DNA of 64,000 bases, from positions 68,428,816-68,492,815 of the forward strand of contig NC_132919.1 in assembly GCF_047675955.1 (NCBI RefSeq). The letters run 5' to 3'. The DNA is from Chlorocebus sabaeus (taxonomy: Eukaryota; Chordata; Mammalia; Primates; Cercopithecidae). Positions within the stretch are counted from its first letter, which is position 1. Each line of letters opens with the position of its first letter. The notes beneath the pieces were generated by a model, which saw nothing but the letters and a program-made list of their open reading frames with translations, made no database searches and had not been told where the DNA came from. This document shows positions 30,960-43,079 of this stretch, piece after piece. The position numbers were made by a program, and so were the translations under genes.

Positions 30960-32545
30960 TTGGATAATGTGAATCACGTTTGATGAGAGGAAAAGAAGAA
31001 AAAGATCTAGACATACTAGGTGATCCTTTAATGCAAGCCCTGCCGTGGTTCAGCGGGCATTTTTGGGTGGAGCAGAACCTCCTTCTGTCAGTTCCGAAGG
31101 TTCAGATGTGTCAGTTCTTTCTCCCTCTAGTCCACCTGAAAGTTCCTGAGAACCCTTCGTCCCTTCTCCTTACCCAGCTAGTCCCACTCTATACCTACCA
31201 CTCCCCACGGAACTCAGCCCAGCGACTACTACTCATAGTGGGGCCTCCTATCAACCTCCAAGGGAACATCTGTGTCCACTTAGAGAAGTGGCAAACTGGG
31301 AAGAGGGCACTGTGAGAGTACATGTTCCCTTTTCTACATCTGATTTGCCTCTATATATAGAGAAGGTTGGTAATTTCTCTGAAGATCCAGGACAATTTAT
31401 AGATAAGTTTGAGAATCAACTCTGACCTATAGTTTAACTTGGCAGGATCCGCATGTTTTGTTGTCTCTGTGTTGTACAGTGGAAGAGAAACAATGCATTT
31501 TGGGGACAACTAGGACCCATGCAGATGAGGTAGTGGCTCACAACCCGAACCATACGATATATCAGGCAGGAAGTATAGCAGTTCTAGATCAAGATGCAGA
31601 GTGGAACTATCAAAGGGGCAGTGAGAACTTGGGGAGGAGAGATCATATGGTCACTTGTTTGTTGGAAGGGATGAAGAAATGTATGAAAAAGCCTATTAAC
31701 TATGAACAGGTTAAGGAAGATTCTCAGGATAAAGATGAGAATCCAGCTTTATTTCAAGGGCATTTAGTTGAAGCAATCAGGAAGTATAATATCACTGATC
31801 CTGCCTCAAAGGAAGGACAAACCCTTTTGGGAGGACATTTTATAACCCAGTCTGCCCCTGATATCCACAGGAAACTACAAAAAGCAGCTATGGGAGCCAC
31901 TGTGGTGGCTCAAGCCCCTAATCACAGCACTTTGGGAGGCTGAGGCGGTGGATCACTTGAGGTCAGGAGTTCAAGACCAGCCTGGCCAACATGGCAAAAC
32001 CCCGTCTCTACTAAAAATACAAAAATTAGCCGAGCATGGTGACAAGTGCCTGTAATGCCAGCTACTTGGGAGGCTGAGGCAGGATAATTGCTTGAACCCA
32101 TGAGGTGGAGGTTACAGTGAGCCCAGATTGCACCATTGTACTCCAGCCTGGGAGACAGAGCGAGACTCTGTCTCAAAAAAAAAGGCAAACAAACAAAAAA
32201 ACAACCCACCATGTGGCTATGTGTCCCTAGACTCCTATGAAACAGCTTTTGGATATGGCATCCTTAGTTTTATAATAACAGGGGCAAAGCAGAGGAGGCA
32301 GAAAGAGGAGCAAGAAGGATCTCCCACAAGGTGTAGCTCTTGGCTACAGCCTTAAGCTCACCTCCCACATAGAGTTGCTCTCCTGGCTCTTGGACTGAAC
32401 AAGGGAAGCTGAAAAGGGAAGCCCAAAGCTGGTTGTCCAAGTCAGCATGCTTTGGGCATGAATCAGTGTGCACACTAAGGAAACTGGTCATTGGAAGAGG
32501 GATTGCCCAGTCTTCCTCCAAAGGGAGTTGTTAGGTCCAGGGCCA
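30960..32545 (+). pseudogene. gag remnant, class I ERV (split by Alu)
   Basis: Gag forms the retroviral core. Frames at 30980-31315 and 31458-31888 show a gamma-type capsid: the PFSTSDL-like start at about 31325, the LYIEKVGNF segment, and a later block with ADEV, YQAG and the INYEQVKE helix region. An Alu (31889-32187) breaks the frame. After it, 32465-32512 encodes one nucleocapsid zinc knuckle (GHWKRDC) disrupted by a one-base shift. Multiple stops; not functional. Confidence 0.7.
31889..32187 (+). repeat. Alu in gag of class I provirus
   Basis: Forward Alu 'GGAGCCACTGTGGTGGCTCAAG' (diverged start) to a CAAA-rich tail. Confidence 0.9.
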
Positions 32546-32558
32546 TGACTACAACAAA

Positions 32559-33059
32559 TGTCATGCCCAGAGTTAGGGTGCACCCCTTGCTGAGGTCTGA
32601 GAGGAATGGGTGGATAGATGAATAGGTGAAAGAACACTTGGGGGACTGTAGGCAGGTGAAATGTAGTTTTATTCAGCAGCTCTCTCATCAGCAGTTCTCT
32701 CAACCCTAGCTCTTTTATATTGTTCGCCTTTATCTCGGCTGTCTGCTCTGACTCTTTGGCTCCTCTCAGCAGCTGGCTCCTATGCACAGCTGCACAACTG
32801 GCCTGCAAGGCTGGCCAGCTCTAAGATTAGTAGCTTAATCTTTCTCTTTGGGCACAAGCCAAGTCATGTCCTGGCTCCCCTCTGTCCATCCGCCAGCCAG
32901 TCATTCTCCCTTACAGGGGTCAGTAGCTTCACTCTCTTTCTGGGTACCGTGCCTGCACAAGAGCCATGTTGAGCCACGTTGAGCCCCCGTGCACAGTGTC
33001 GGCAGGGCGGTTACACCTCTTACAGATGGTAGTGGTGTAGAGCCAAGTATGAGCTTACA
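32559..33059 (-). mobile_element. Solo LTR inserted in class I provirus
   Basis: Minus-strand LTR reading TGTAAGCTCATACTTGG to GGGCATGACA with a GAATAAAAC signal (about 32672), flanked by the 4-bp duplication CAAA (32555-32558 and 33060-33063). It is a later insertion between gag and pol. Family not identified. Confidence 0.7.
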
Positions 33060-33063
33060 CAAA

Positions 33064-35640
33064 CAGGTTATATAACAAGTGGAGGTGAGCGCCTTTGCAC
33101 CAGTCTCACTGAGTCATGCAGGCCTGGATATCTGCCTCGGGCTATTCCTTGACCAAAGCACATCCATGTAGCTTACAGCAGCCATCTGCACCCAAACCAG
33201 ATTGTCAAAACAACCAGGCAAGCCCAAGAGTGATGGGGCCTGAGACCTTCTACTACACCTTGTCGGACAACTAGCCATATCTTCTGAGAAGCCTCAGATA
33301 ACCCTTGACATGGCAGGTAAGAATATATTAACTTCCTTCTAGAATGCATACTCTGTTTTGACCCATTATAATGGGCCTTTGTCACCCCAAAACTGTATGG
33401 TCAAGAGGATAGATAGACAAGCCCATAGACGCCATTTTACCTATCCTTTAAGCTTCTCTTCAGGGACTTTGGTTTTCTCCTGAATGCCCCACCCTTGTTG
33501 GGAAGGGATTTATGAACTCAGCTGCAAACAGTAGTATGTTTTGGAAATCACAAGGCAGACAGAAATTGCTTCCTCTCCTTTCCTGTGAATACATACCAGG
33601 CTTTGCTGCTAGATGCTCCTGATATAACACTGATAAAAGTATGCCAGATTTTAATCCAGCTACCTACTTGCCAGAACCCACAGGCACCCCAGATCGTTCT
33701 TGGATACAAGTTATGGAGCAAGTTTACTCCAGCCGTCCACATTTAAAAAATGAGCCTCTGGATAATCCCGAAGGAGAATGGTTTACAGATGGAAATAACT
33801 TTGTGCACCAGGGAAACAGAAAAGCTGGGTATGCTGTTGTCAGTCAACACAAGTTAATTGACTCTCAGGCCTTACCAGCTTCTACATCACCTCAAAAGGG
33901 AGAATTAACAGCTTTTTTTTTTTTTTTTTTTGAGACAGAGTTTTGCTCTTGTCGCCCAGGCTGGAGTGCAGTGGCACAATCTCGGCTCACCACAACCTCC
34001 ACCTCCCAGGTTCAAGCAGTTCTCCTGCCTCAGCCTCACAAGCAGCTGGGATTACAGGCATGCACCACCACATCTGGCTAATTTTGTATTTTTTATTAGA
34101 GATGGGGTTTCTCCATGTTGGTCAGGCTGGTCTCAAACTCCCGACCTCAAGTGATCCGCCCACCTCAGCCACCCAAAGTGCTGGGATTACAGGCATGAGC
34201 CACCGTGCCCAGCCTGAATTAACAGCTCTTAATAGATCCCTGCAATTGGGAAAGGACTTAAGAATTAACATTTATACTGGTTCTAAGTATGCCTTTCTGG
34301 CACTTCATGCTCATGCTGCTATCTGGAAGGAACGGGGCCTTCTAACTGCTAAGGGTTCCCCTATAAAACATCACTTATAAATTTGGAATCTATTGGATGC
34401 TGTTTTGCTGCCCAAGGAAGTAACTGTAATCCTTTGCAGAGGACATCAAAAAGGAGACTCTGGTGTGGCTAAGGGAAACTCTTTTGCAGATGCAGCTGCT
34501 AAGGCAGCAGCATTAAAGGAGCCAGTTGGACCTGTTGGCATGTTAGTGCCCTGAGCCATGATAATGACAGAACCTAGGTATACTGAAGAGGAACAAGAAT
34601 GGGCTAAAGGTCAGGGTTTAATTCAAGATCGTTCTGGCTGGCTCATCAATGACAACAAGCTGTTACTACCAGGTGCTAATCAGTGGAAAATAGCTAAGTG
34701 TTTTCACGACTCTACTCATCTGGAAGGAGATTCCCTGTTTCAATTAATGCCCACACTTTTTGTAGGAAAAGACTTACTTAAAACGGTAAAGCAGTGACCT
34801 ATGTGCCTGGAATAACCCAAATAACCAATCTACCACCTCCTCTAATAAGGCCTGTTCAGCATAGGGGAGTGTACACTGTTGAAGACTGACAAATAGACTA
34901 TACCCAGATGCCCCTACGTAAAAAGTTTAAATATTTATTATTATTCATTGATACCTTTACTGGTTGGTTCAGGCTTTTCCTACCTGGTCTGAAAAGGCAG
35001 TTGAAGTTTCTAAACTCCTGTTAAAGGAAATACGTCTTAGATTTGGGCTGCCTGAGTTTACAGAGCGATCATTGGCCATCTTTCACAGTGACAGTTACCC
35101 AAAATGTATCTTCAGCCCTAGGAATTCAGTACCGCCTTCACTTGGCATGGAGGCCACAGTCTTCAGGGAAAGTAGAAAGAAGTAATCAAGCTCTAAAAAG
35201 GACTCTTGCTAAACTATGCCGGGAGACATCAGAAACCTGTCTGTCATTATTACCTGTAGCCTTATTATGGGTTCGAGTGGTCCCTAAGGGAAATATACTG
35301 CTCACCACTTTTAAAATTATGTATGGAAGGCCTTTCTTAACTACAGACCTCCTAATAGACATAGATACTTTCAAGCTACAGAATTATGTGATCGACTTAG
35401 AACAAGTGCAAAATGCACTCCTTAAATATGGAAACCAAAGACTCCCTTCCCCCACTAAGAAAGAGACTTGTTACAACCCAGCCAGGAGATTGAGTCCTAT
35501 TAGAAACTTGGAAGGAAGTATTCCCAGCAGATCAACTTTCCCCAAAATGGAAGGGACCCTACCAAGTTCTCCTCAGTACGCCAGCTATAGTTAAACTTCT
35601 GGGAATAAACAGCTGGGTACACTTATCTCGAATGAAACCT
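33064..35640 (+). pseudogene. pol remnant, class I ERV (RNase H, integrase)
   Basis: I see no clear protease or RT palm before 33600, so that part is lost or too diverged. The RNase H start has the WFTDG catalytic motif at about 33780, then an Alu insertion (33913-34216). It continues with the HQKGD region (about 34445) and ADAAAKAA. The integrase is full of stops, but its core glutamate region (GKVERSN, about 35174-35194) and C-terminal domain (LLTPAIVK-like, about 35574) can be followed. Not functional. Confidence 0.7.
33913..34216 (-). repeat. Alu in pol of class I provirus
   Basis: Reverse Alu inside RNase H, flanked by the duplication GAATTAACAGCT. Confidence 0.95.
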
Positions 35641-35738
35641 GTCTCTTATGAAGTCCCACAATCTGGTGGAACACAAGAGACTGATCCCGTTTATTCCTGT
35701 GAGCCAAGCAGTGACCTCTGACTCCTGTTCAGAAGAAA

Positions 35739-36142
35739 TGAAAGGGATGGGTAACATAAAGATACGGATTGGGATTCTACTTTTGGGTAGAAGTTGGAAT
35801 CATGCAGAGAGTAACTTATTTATCAAGTGGGCATAGACTTTAGCCTCTCTACGTAATCAGACAAACTGTTGGGTATGTGAACATTTTAACAGCAGCCCAA
35901 GGGGGGAAACATGTGCTTTGATCAAAATCAAATGTTGCGTATATGTTTTTGACTATTCACATACTATTACCCAGTCTATGAAAGCTTTAGACACTCATAT
36001 CTCTGCCATTGGTGTGCTGTCAGTTGACCCTATATCGGCTTGGTTTCAACAACTGCCCAGTTCTTCGGAAGACTTCCTGTTTAGTTTACTTGGCATAATT
36101 TTACTTATTTTGCTTTGCTGCTGTGGAAAATATTGTGGTTGA
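35739..36142 (+). pseudogene. env remnant, class I ERV
   Basis: A short start (from 35739) is followed within 100 bp by a stop, and most of the surface subunit is missing. 35918-36142 is open and holds a transmembrane-subunit end: a membrane-proximal segment with WFQQLP, then a strongly hydrophobic span (LLGIILLILL) and a Cys-rich CCCGKYCG tail. The protein would lack receptor-binding and fusion regions; it is a relic. Confidence 0.65.
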
Positions 36143-36407
36143 GCTCTTTGTGTAGGAATGCAAGACAAGCTCACTCAATGCTTTCTTAAATTGGACACTT
36201 ACTAATCTTCCAGATACCACCTTTCATCAGAACTCAAGAGTTATGAACGACCTTCACCATACCAACACTCTCTGAGCTTTTCTCTACTCCGAATGCAGGA
36301 GACCCTAATAGTTAGGCAGCAATATCATTATCCCAATTCAACCTGAAGAAGCTACACAAGACAGATCTTCGTCCCTCTGCAAAGCTTAGGATTAAGGGTC
36401 CTCTTGT

Positions 36408-36425
36408 AAAGGGAGTGGGGAGATA
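36408..36425 (+). other. Polypurine tract, class I provirus
   Basis: 'AAAGGGAGTGGGGAGATA' directly before the 3' LTR, the plus-strand primer site. Confidence 0.75.
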
Positions 36426-36813
36426 TGTCAGAGGTGTTTGAACCAAAGAGACTCCATTTTGAGTGAGGGCTAGGAAAATGAGGCTGGGACTTTCTGGGCT
36501 GGATTCTGAGAAAGTCAGGCATTCCTAGCCTCTAGATGTTTATGGTTAAGGGAACAAATTAATAATGTTTACTAAACAGACCCAGACATTGCAATGTCCA
36601 GATATCTCGATATCTGGAGAACAAAGGCATTCCTAATTTTGCTTCAAAGATGATAATATCGGTTCTGGCAAAATACAGTAATTAAGAACATTGATCTTTT
36701 ATCACAAACCCTTGTAGCAGAGCACATCTCCCCATATATACAAGCATTGTATCTAGGGTAGATGTGTTCCTCCTCTTTTGGGAACGTCCTGCTCTGTCTA
36801 TGGAGTAGGTGTT

Positions 36814-37152
36814 TTTTTTGTTCTTTTGTTTTGTTCTTTTTTTTGTTTTTTTTTTGTTTTTTTTTTTTTGAGACGGAGTCTTGCTCTGTCACCCAGGCTG
36901 GAGTGCGCAGTGGCACAATCTCGGCTCACTGCAACCTCCACCTCCCGGGTTCACGCCATTCTCCTGCCTCAGCCTCCCGAGTAACTGGGACTACAGGCGC
37001 CCACCACCACGCCCGGCTAATTTTTTGTATTTTTAGTAGAGACGAGGTTTCACCGTGTTAGCCACGATGGTCTTGATCTCCTGACCTCGTGATCCGCCTG
37101 CCTCGGCCTCCCAAAGTGCTGGGATTACAGGTGTGAGCCACTGCGCCCGGCT
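36814..37152 (-). repeat. Alu in 3' LTR
   Basis: Reverse Alu with a long GTTTT/T head. The LTR text GGAGTAG(G/C)TGTTTTTT flanks it. Confidence 0.9.
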
Positions 37153-37178
37153 GGAGTAGCTGTTTTTTCACCACTTTG

Positions 37179-37479
37179 CCTTTTTTTTTTTTTTTTTGAG
37201 ACAGAGTCTTGCTCTGTTGCCCAGGCTGGAGTGCAGTGGCTGGATCTCAGCTCACTGCAAGCTCCGCCTCCCGGGTTTCCACCATTCTCCTGCCTCAGCC
37301 TCCCGAGTAGCTGGGACTACAGGCGCCCGCCACCTCGCCTGTCTAGTTTTTTGTATTTTTTAGTAGAGACGGGGTTTCACCGTGTTAGCCAGGATGGTCT
37401 CGATCTCCTGACCTCATGATCCACCCATCTCGGCCTCCCAAAGTGCTGGGATTACAGGCGTGAGCCACCGCGCCCGGCC
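37179..37479 (-). repeat. AluY, young monkey type, in 3' LTR
   Basis: Reverse AluY with the 'CACCTCGCC...CTAGTTT' signature; CCACTTTGCC repeated on both sides. Confidence 0.95.
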
Positions 37480-37600
37480 CACTTTGCCGTCTTAAAAAAC
37501 TTGCTTTTACTTTCCACTGCAGACTCACCCGGAATTCTTTCTTGTGTGAGATTCAAGAACCCTCTTTTGGGGTCTCGATTGGGGCACCTTTCCTGTAATA

Positions 37601-38113
37601 TGATTGCTGCATTCAAGTTTTCTATGTGTATGTTATTATCCAGATTCTGACTTCTTTTCGATTCACTTGGCTCACTCACATGCAGTATGAAGATCGTGCC
37701 TTCAATGTCATGGTGTGTATGTCACTATTAGGAGTCTGACCACTTTTCAATTCACTTGGCTCAGTGAGATGTGGTATGAATATCGCTGCATTCATGTTCG
37801 TCACATGTACGTCACTATCTAGAGTCTAACTACATTTCAGTTCACCTGGCTCAGTCAGAGGGCAATGAAGAGCCTGTCATTTAAGTTTATGGCGTATACT
37901 TCACTCTCCAGAGTCTAATTTTCGATTCACTTGGCTCAGTTAGATGTAGTATGAAGATGACTGACTTTGAGTTACCGCGTGAACATCACTCTGCTGAGTC
38001 TACTTTTTGATTCACCTGGCTCAGTAGATATGGTATGAAGATCACTGCGTTCACGTTTACCACGTGTATATCACCAGAGTCTGACTTACTTTCCATTCAC
38101 TTGGCTCAGTCAG
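37601..38113 (+). repeat. About 88-bp tandem repeat, block 3
   Basis: About six units, each with TTCACTTGGCTCAGT, ATG(C/T)(A/G)GTATGAAGATC, TTCAAGTTTA and TCACTATC(C/T)AGAGTCT. It continues block 2 after the class I provirus and is cut at 38113 by the HML-type provirus. Confidence 0.85.
38108..38113 (+). other. Target duplication AGTCAG (5' copy)
   Basis: Matches AGTCAG at 49847-49852 beyond the last LTR: a 6-bp duplication as made by betaretrovirus-like integrases. It ties the outermost LTRs to one integration event. Confidence 0.75.
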
Positions 38114-39043
38114 TGTGGGCGGAAAGCCACCCAGGTGCCGAGGAAAGAGACTGAAGGCACAAGCTGTTCCAATATAATAAAGCTAATAGGATAAAAGAAA
38201 GTTATATTAGACATATGATATGGAGTATATATATGGATATTATTAATTATTAGTTTTTAGTATTAATCTTTGTTATTATAACTGAGGAAAAACCAGGCCA
38301 TACAGAATCAGGAGCTGAAGGGACATTGTGAGAGGTGACCAGAAGACAAGAGTGTGAGTCCTTGGTCACACCCAGATAAGGGCCACTTGAGGGCTCCTTG
38401 GTCTAGTGGTAGCGCCAGTGCCTGGGAAGTCACCCATTACTTAGCAGACCAGGAAAGGGAGTTTCACTTTCCTTGGGGGAGTTAGAGAACACTCTGCTCC
38501 ACCAGCTCTTGTGGGAGGCCTGACATTAGCCAGGCGTGCCTGCAGTCATCTGGAGGCTTAAATGTCTCCCTGTGGTGCTGTGCTTCAGTGGTCACGCTCC
38601 TTGTTCACTTTCATGTTCCGCCTGTACACCTGGTGCCTCTTTTAAGTTCCTAGAAGATAGCAGTAGCAAAATTAGTGAAAGTATTAAAGTCTTTGATCTT
38701 TCTGATAAGTGCATAGAAAAAACGCCGATGTATGCTGTCCTCCCCCTCTGCTTCGGCTACCACAAAGGGAAAGGCCCCCGTCACATGGACACATGACTTG
38801 CTTGACCTTGTCAATTACTTGGGATGACTCACTCTCCTTACCCTGCCCCCTTGCCTTGAATACAATACATAGCAATGCATCCAGGCATTCTGGGCCACTA
38901 CTCGTCTCCGCGTTTTGGTGGTAGTGGCCCCCTGGGTCCAGCTGGCTTTCTTATTCTCTTTGTCTCATGTCTTATTTTTCTATGATCTCTCATCTCCACA
39001 CACTAAGAGAAAACCCACAGGCCCTGTAGGGCTGGTCCTTACA
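38114..39043 (+). mobile_element. 5' LTR of HML-type provirus
   Basis: 930 bp from TGTGGGCGGAAAGCCACC to GGTCCTTACA. It contains 'CTAGTGGTAGCGCCAGTGCC', a TATA-like TGAATACAATACATAG and 'GTGGTAGTGGCCCCCTGGG'. Its AT-rich 5' third matches the LTR at 48869 much better than the one at 47928. Same family as the solo LTR at 14456. Confidence 0.9.
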
Positions 39044-39045
39044 CC

Positions 39046-39063
39046 TGGCGCCCAACAAGGATT
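39046..39063 (+). other. Lysine-tRNA primer binding site
   Basis: TGGCGCCCAACAAGG, two bases past the LTR, matches the start of the tRNA-Lys(1,2) primer site used by HERV-K/HML proviruses. Confidence 0.85.
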
Positions 39064-40039
39064 TCTCTCTCACTGTGTGAAGGTGCACATTGAACACGGA
39101 ACTCAGCGGAGGACTACTGATGACAGATTCCTGAGGATTGTGGTCAGTAAGCTTGGTGGTAAGCTTGGGCACTCAGAGTATCCTGGGGACACCACGGGAC
39201 AGGCCAGTACCAAGTACTCGGCTTATTTAAACTTTATAAAAACTCTCCTTAAAGAAGGAGGTGTAAAAAATATCTACTGATAAGTTAATTAAACTGTTTG
39301 AGGTTGTAGATCTTCTTTGCCCTTGGTTTCCTACTGAGGGAACTTTAGAACTTAAAGATTGGGATGAGATTGGCAGACAATTCAAAATTGCTCATAAAGG
39401 GGAACTTATTCCGCCCACAATTTGGTCAATCTGGGCTTCGGTTCGCTCTGTCCTAGACTCCTTACAGACTCAGGAGCACAACATGGAAGCTGATCCCTCT
39501 TTCCTCTCCTCTGAGGAGGTTGAGGAAGTTCTTAGTTCCCTTTCCCCTGAGGATACTGCGGATTGAGGCCATGATTCTACAGACGGACCTCCACTCTGAT
39601 ATTCCTTTGGTGCCACCACCTACACCAGAGCCTACCATGCCCCAGTTATCACTTTATGATGAACTTTTAACTGATCTGCATGAGCTTATTTCCCCCAACC
39701 AGCAAAATCCAGCTGACAGATATTATCAACAGCCATTGCAGCCGGACCTTCCTACCTTTCTTAAACTCTCAACTCTCCAGCTATGCAGATAGAAAATGAG
39801 ATGATGCAGCCTGAAAAAGAGGCTATAACTATGTTTTCATGCAGCCTGGTACAAAGGCTCCAATTTCTACACAGTCTGGTGAAGAGGCTCTTCATTTTCA
39901 GCCCGGTAATGAGGCCCTCAACCCTCTCTCTGTTCAGCCCTGCTGTGGGGCTCTCAACTTTCCACCTGTTCAGCCCAGTTATGAGGCTCTCAACCCTATC
40001 CATATTCAACCTATTTTTCACCTCTCACTTCTGGTTCTG

Positions 40040-40280
40040 TTTTGACAAGTCAGGCTCCCTTGAAGCCTGGACCTCTCTTGGTAAATCAGGCTGCCTTGAA
40101 GCCTGGGTCTCTTTCGGAAATCAGGCTACCTTGAAGCCTGGGTCCCTTTTGGCAAATCAGGCTCCTTGAAGCCTGAGTCTCTTTCGGCAAATCACACACC
40201 CTTGAAGCCTGTGTCTTTTCCAACAAATCAGGCTCCCTTGAAACCTCAGGCTCCCTTGAAGCCTGGTCCACAGTTACTGT
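40040..40280 (+). repeat. Tandem 33-36-bp repeat in gag
   Basis: About seven copies of a unit built on 'CTCCCTTGAAGCCTG(G/A)(G/A)TC', encoding a peptide repeat of the form NQAPLKPxSL. Copies are unequal and one is partial. Confidence 0.85.
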
Positions 40281-40839
40281 GGCAGCCTGGATTTCAGGCC
40301 AATGATAGACCTGCCCAGCAGGTAGTCTTGTCTCATCCTGGCCTACAGGTTCTAAACTCTTCCTGCATTCAAAATTCCAACTTTTTTCTGCTTCCGGTCC
40401 GGACGCTACTGCGGTTGCCAGTACCACCATTGCCGCTGATAAGCAACAAACTATATACATCCCTGAAAATGACACTTCTCTTATGAGGGCTATAGCTCAG
40501 GCAGGAGAATATGGGGATCCCAAAGCCTGGCAATTTCCTGTAATTTTACAGCCTCCAATACCCACCATCCCAGTGGCACAAAATCAGCCACAGGCTGCTG
40601 ATCCTGCTCAGCAGGTGGCTGATTCCATGGTCCTTCAAGATCAACAGCCTGAGAATCAAGTCCCTGGTCTTGACAATCAGGCTGCTCAGGAAAACAATCA
40701 GGCTCCACAACTGCTTGCCACTGGGGCACAGTTCCTGGTATTCCAGCAGTTCAGGCAGTAGTTTGACCTGACCCTATACATTCAGGCCAGGTTCAGCTAT
40801 GCCCTGCTACTTGGGAAAGTTTTTCTTTTTTCTCTCTCT

Positions 40840-41143
40840 CCTTTTTTTTTTTTTTTTTTTGAGACGGAGTCTCGCTCTGTCACCCAGGCTGGAGTGCAGT
40901 GGCACGATCTCAGCTCACTGCAACGTCCACCTCCTGGGTTCACACCATTCTTCTGCCTCAGCCTCCCAAGTAACTGGGACTACAGGCGCCTGCCACCATG
41001 CCCAGCTAATTTTTTTTGTATTTTTAATAGAGACAGGGTTTCACTGTGTTAGCCAGGATGGTCTCGATCTCCTGACCTTATGATCCACCCACCTCGGCCT
41101 CCCAAAGCGCTGGGATTACAGGCGTGAGCCACCGCGCCCGGCC
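40840..41143 (-). repeat. Alu in gag of HML-type provirus
   Basis: Reverse Alu with target duplication AAGTTTTTCTTTT. Absent from the homologous minus-strand provirus (near 63590), so it postdates separation of the two. Confidence 0.95.
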
Positions 41144-42099
41144 AAGTTTTTCTTTTAAATATTTCAAAGCACCAGTGAAGCAGTATGGCACCAACTCCCC
41201 TTTTGTCCATTCTAAATTAAAAGCCCTAGCAGAAAATAAACACTTGGTGCCCTATGGAAAATTTTAGCAAAGTCAGTCTTATCTAAATCCTAATATTTAT
41301 AGTTCAGGACTTGGTGGGTTGATGCTGTCTGTCCAGGAATACATTCGTCTTAGGGCTCTAATCCTCCTGTTAATGTTATGGCCAACCAATTACTGGCAAT
41401 GGGCCAGTGGGCTGCAATTCAAAACCAAACTATACTAAATGGTGAGGTTATTGAACAATTACAAAAATGTTACCTGGACGTTTGGGACAAAATTCAAGAT
41501 GATGGCAAAGTATGCCCATCTTTTATGGCTGTCAGACAGGGACAACATGAACCCTATCCAGACTTTATTGCCTATCTTCAAGACGCAGCAAAACAAGCTA
41601 TCCCTGATAGCCACGGCCTTGTTGTAGAACTTTGGCTTACGAACAAGTAAATCCAGACTGTCAGGCGGCTATTTGCCCCATTAAAGGCAAAATTCAACTA
41701 GGGGGTGATGTACTCACCTCATACATTAAAGCTTGTGAAGGCGTGGGGGAAACTGCATGCAGCAATGGTCATGGCACAAGCCATGGTCTCTATTCGAATG
41801 CCTGGACAATTTCCTGGCAAATGCTTTCCATGCGGCCAACCGGGACATTCTAAAAGAGATTGTCCTTGTCATACAGGCCGCCATCCTTTTCAACATGGAC
41901 AACCAAATTTTTTTCAACAACAAGCCCCACCTTCTACTGTATGCCCACGATGCCGAAAAGGAAATCACTGGGTGGTTCAATGCCACTGAAAATTTGATAT
42001 TGATGGTAATCCCTTACAGTCACTGAACAACCAGGGAACCGGGAAGAAGGGCCGGCCCCAGGCCCTTCCAAACAATGGGGCATTCCTCAACTTCCAGCT

Positions 42100-42900
42100 A
42101 GCTTCCTGCCAGATGAGTGCCTTTCCGGCCCAATCCATTCAACCTACACCCCAATTCTCACTTCAGCAATTTGTGCCACAGGATTTAATGGCTCTGCCCC
42201 AACACGAATCTCAGTACAGTGCTTGTCCCCCGCCACCACAGGCTCAGCAGCAGTAGATCTTTGTTGCACAAGAGATATTTCTCTGTTACCTGGAGAGCCA
42301 CCTATTGCTGTTCCCACAGGTGTTTTTGACCCCTTGCAGACTGGCAGTGTCGGTTTACTATTTGGTCGCTCAAGCCTAAATTTAAGAGGTGTTCAAGTAC
42401 ATACTGATGTAATTGATTCTGACTATTCAGGTGAAATTCATATTGTCATTAGCTCTGCAGTCCCTTGGTATGTGGCAGCTGGAGACCACGTTGCTCAACT
42501 TCTTATACTCCCTTACATTCCTTTAGGATCCAGTTCTTTTACAAGAACTGGAGGTTGTGGTAGCACAGACTATCAGGGCAAAGCAGCTTATTGAGTCAGC
42601 AAAATTTCTGACACTCGTCCTGTGTGCTCTGTGCATATTCAAGGAAGGAAGTTTGAGGGAATGATTTATATGGGAGTTGATGTCTCCATTATCACTTTAC
42701 ATCAGTGGCCCTGACACTGGCCAAAGGGACACACATCCACAACATTAGTTGGTGTTGGTCAGGCTTCAGAAGTCTATGAAAGTTCTATAATTTTATACTG
42801 TATGGGCCCAGAAGGACAGATTGGTACTATCTGCCCCCTCATTACACTCGTTCCTGTTAACCTGTGGGGAAGAGATCTTTTACAACAATGAGGGGCAAAG
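42100..42900 (+). pseudogene. dUTPase and protease, HML-type provirus
   Basis: 42223-42594 is an open frame with dUTPase motifs in order: A-A-V-D-L near the start, G-R-S-S middle motif, V-I-D-S-D-Y-S-G and the G-D-x-V-A-Q-L-L block. The protease follows after a stop at about 42593. Its active-site region (about 42661-42690) reads MIYMGVDVSII, where the D-T-G-A-D of retropepsins is expected: the catalytic aspartate position is Tyr, so even a repaired frame would be inactive. Further stops follow. Confidence 0.75.
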
Positions 42901-43079
42901 CTTTCTTTTCCACAAGGCAATTATAGCCAGCAGAGTAAAGACATTATGACCAAAATGTATGGGCTTAGGAAAATCAGCAGAAGGCATCACTGAGCCTATT
43001 ATACCTACCCATACATCAGATTCTATGGGACTTGGTTATTCTTCTTAGAAGGAGTCACTATCAAACCTCCAGATCCCAT

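Larger units (their letters stand above)
36426..37600 (+). mobile_element. 3' LTR of class I provirus with two Alus
   Basis: Starts TGTCAGAGGTGTTTG, matches the 5' LTR along its length and ends near CCTGTAATA. Two reverse Alus (36814-37152, 37179-37479) split it. Flanks TGAG (29229-29232) and TGAT (37601-37604) may be the 4-bp target duplication. The approximately 90-bp satellite resumes right after. Confidence 0.8.
39194..41992 (+). pseudogene. gag pseudogene, HML-type provirus
   Basis: The expected start ATG is ACG (39194), followed by the usual G-Q- start of matrix. A frameshift ends the first frame at 39280. A Pro/Gln-rich middle holds a tandem 12-residue repeat (40040-40280) and QAP-rich text (40480-40760). 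An Alu sits at 40840-41143. The capsid end with NQ(T/I)ILNGEV is at about 41420. Two CCHC zinc knuckles (CX2CX4HX4C; 41845-41990) mark nucleocapsid. Several frames are needed to read it, so no intact Gag is made. Confidence 0.85.
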
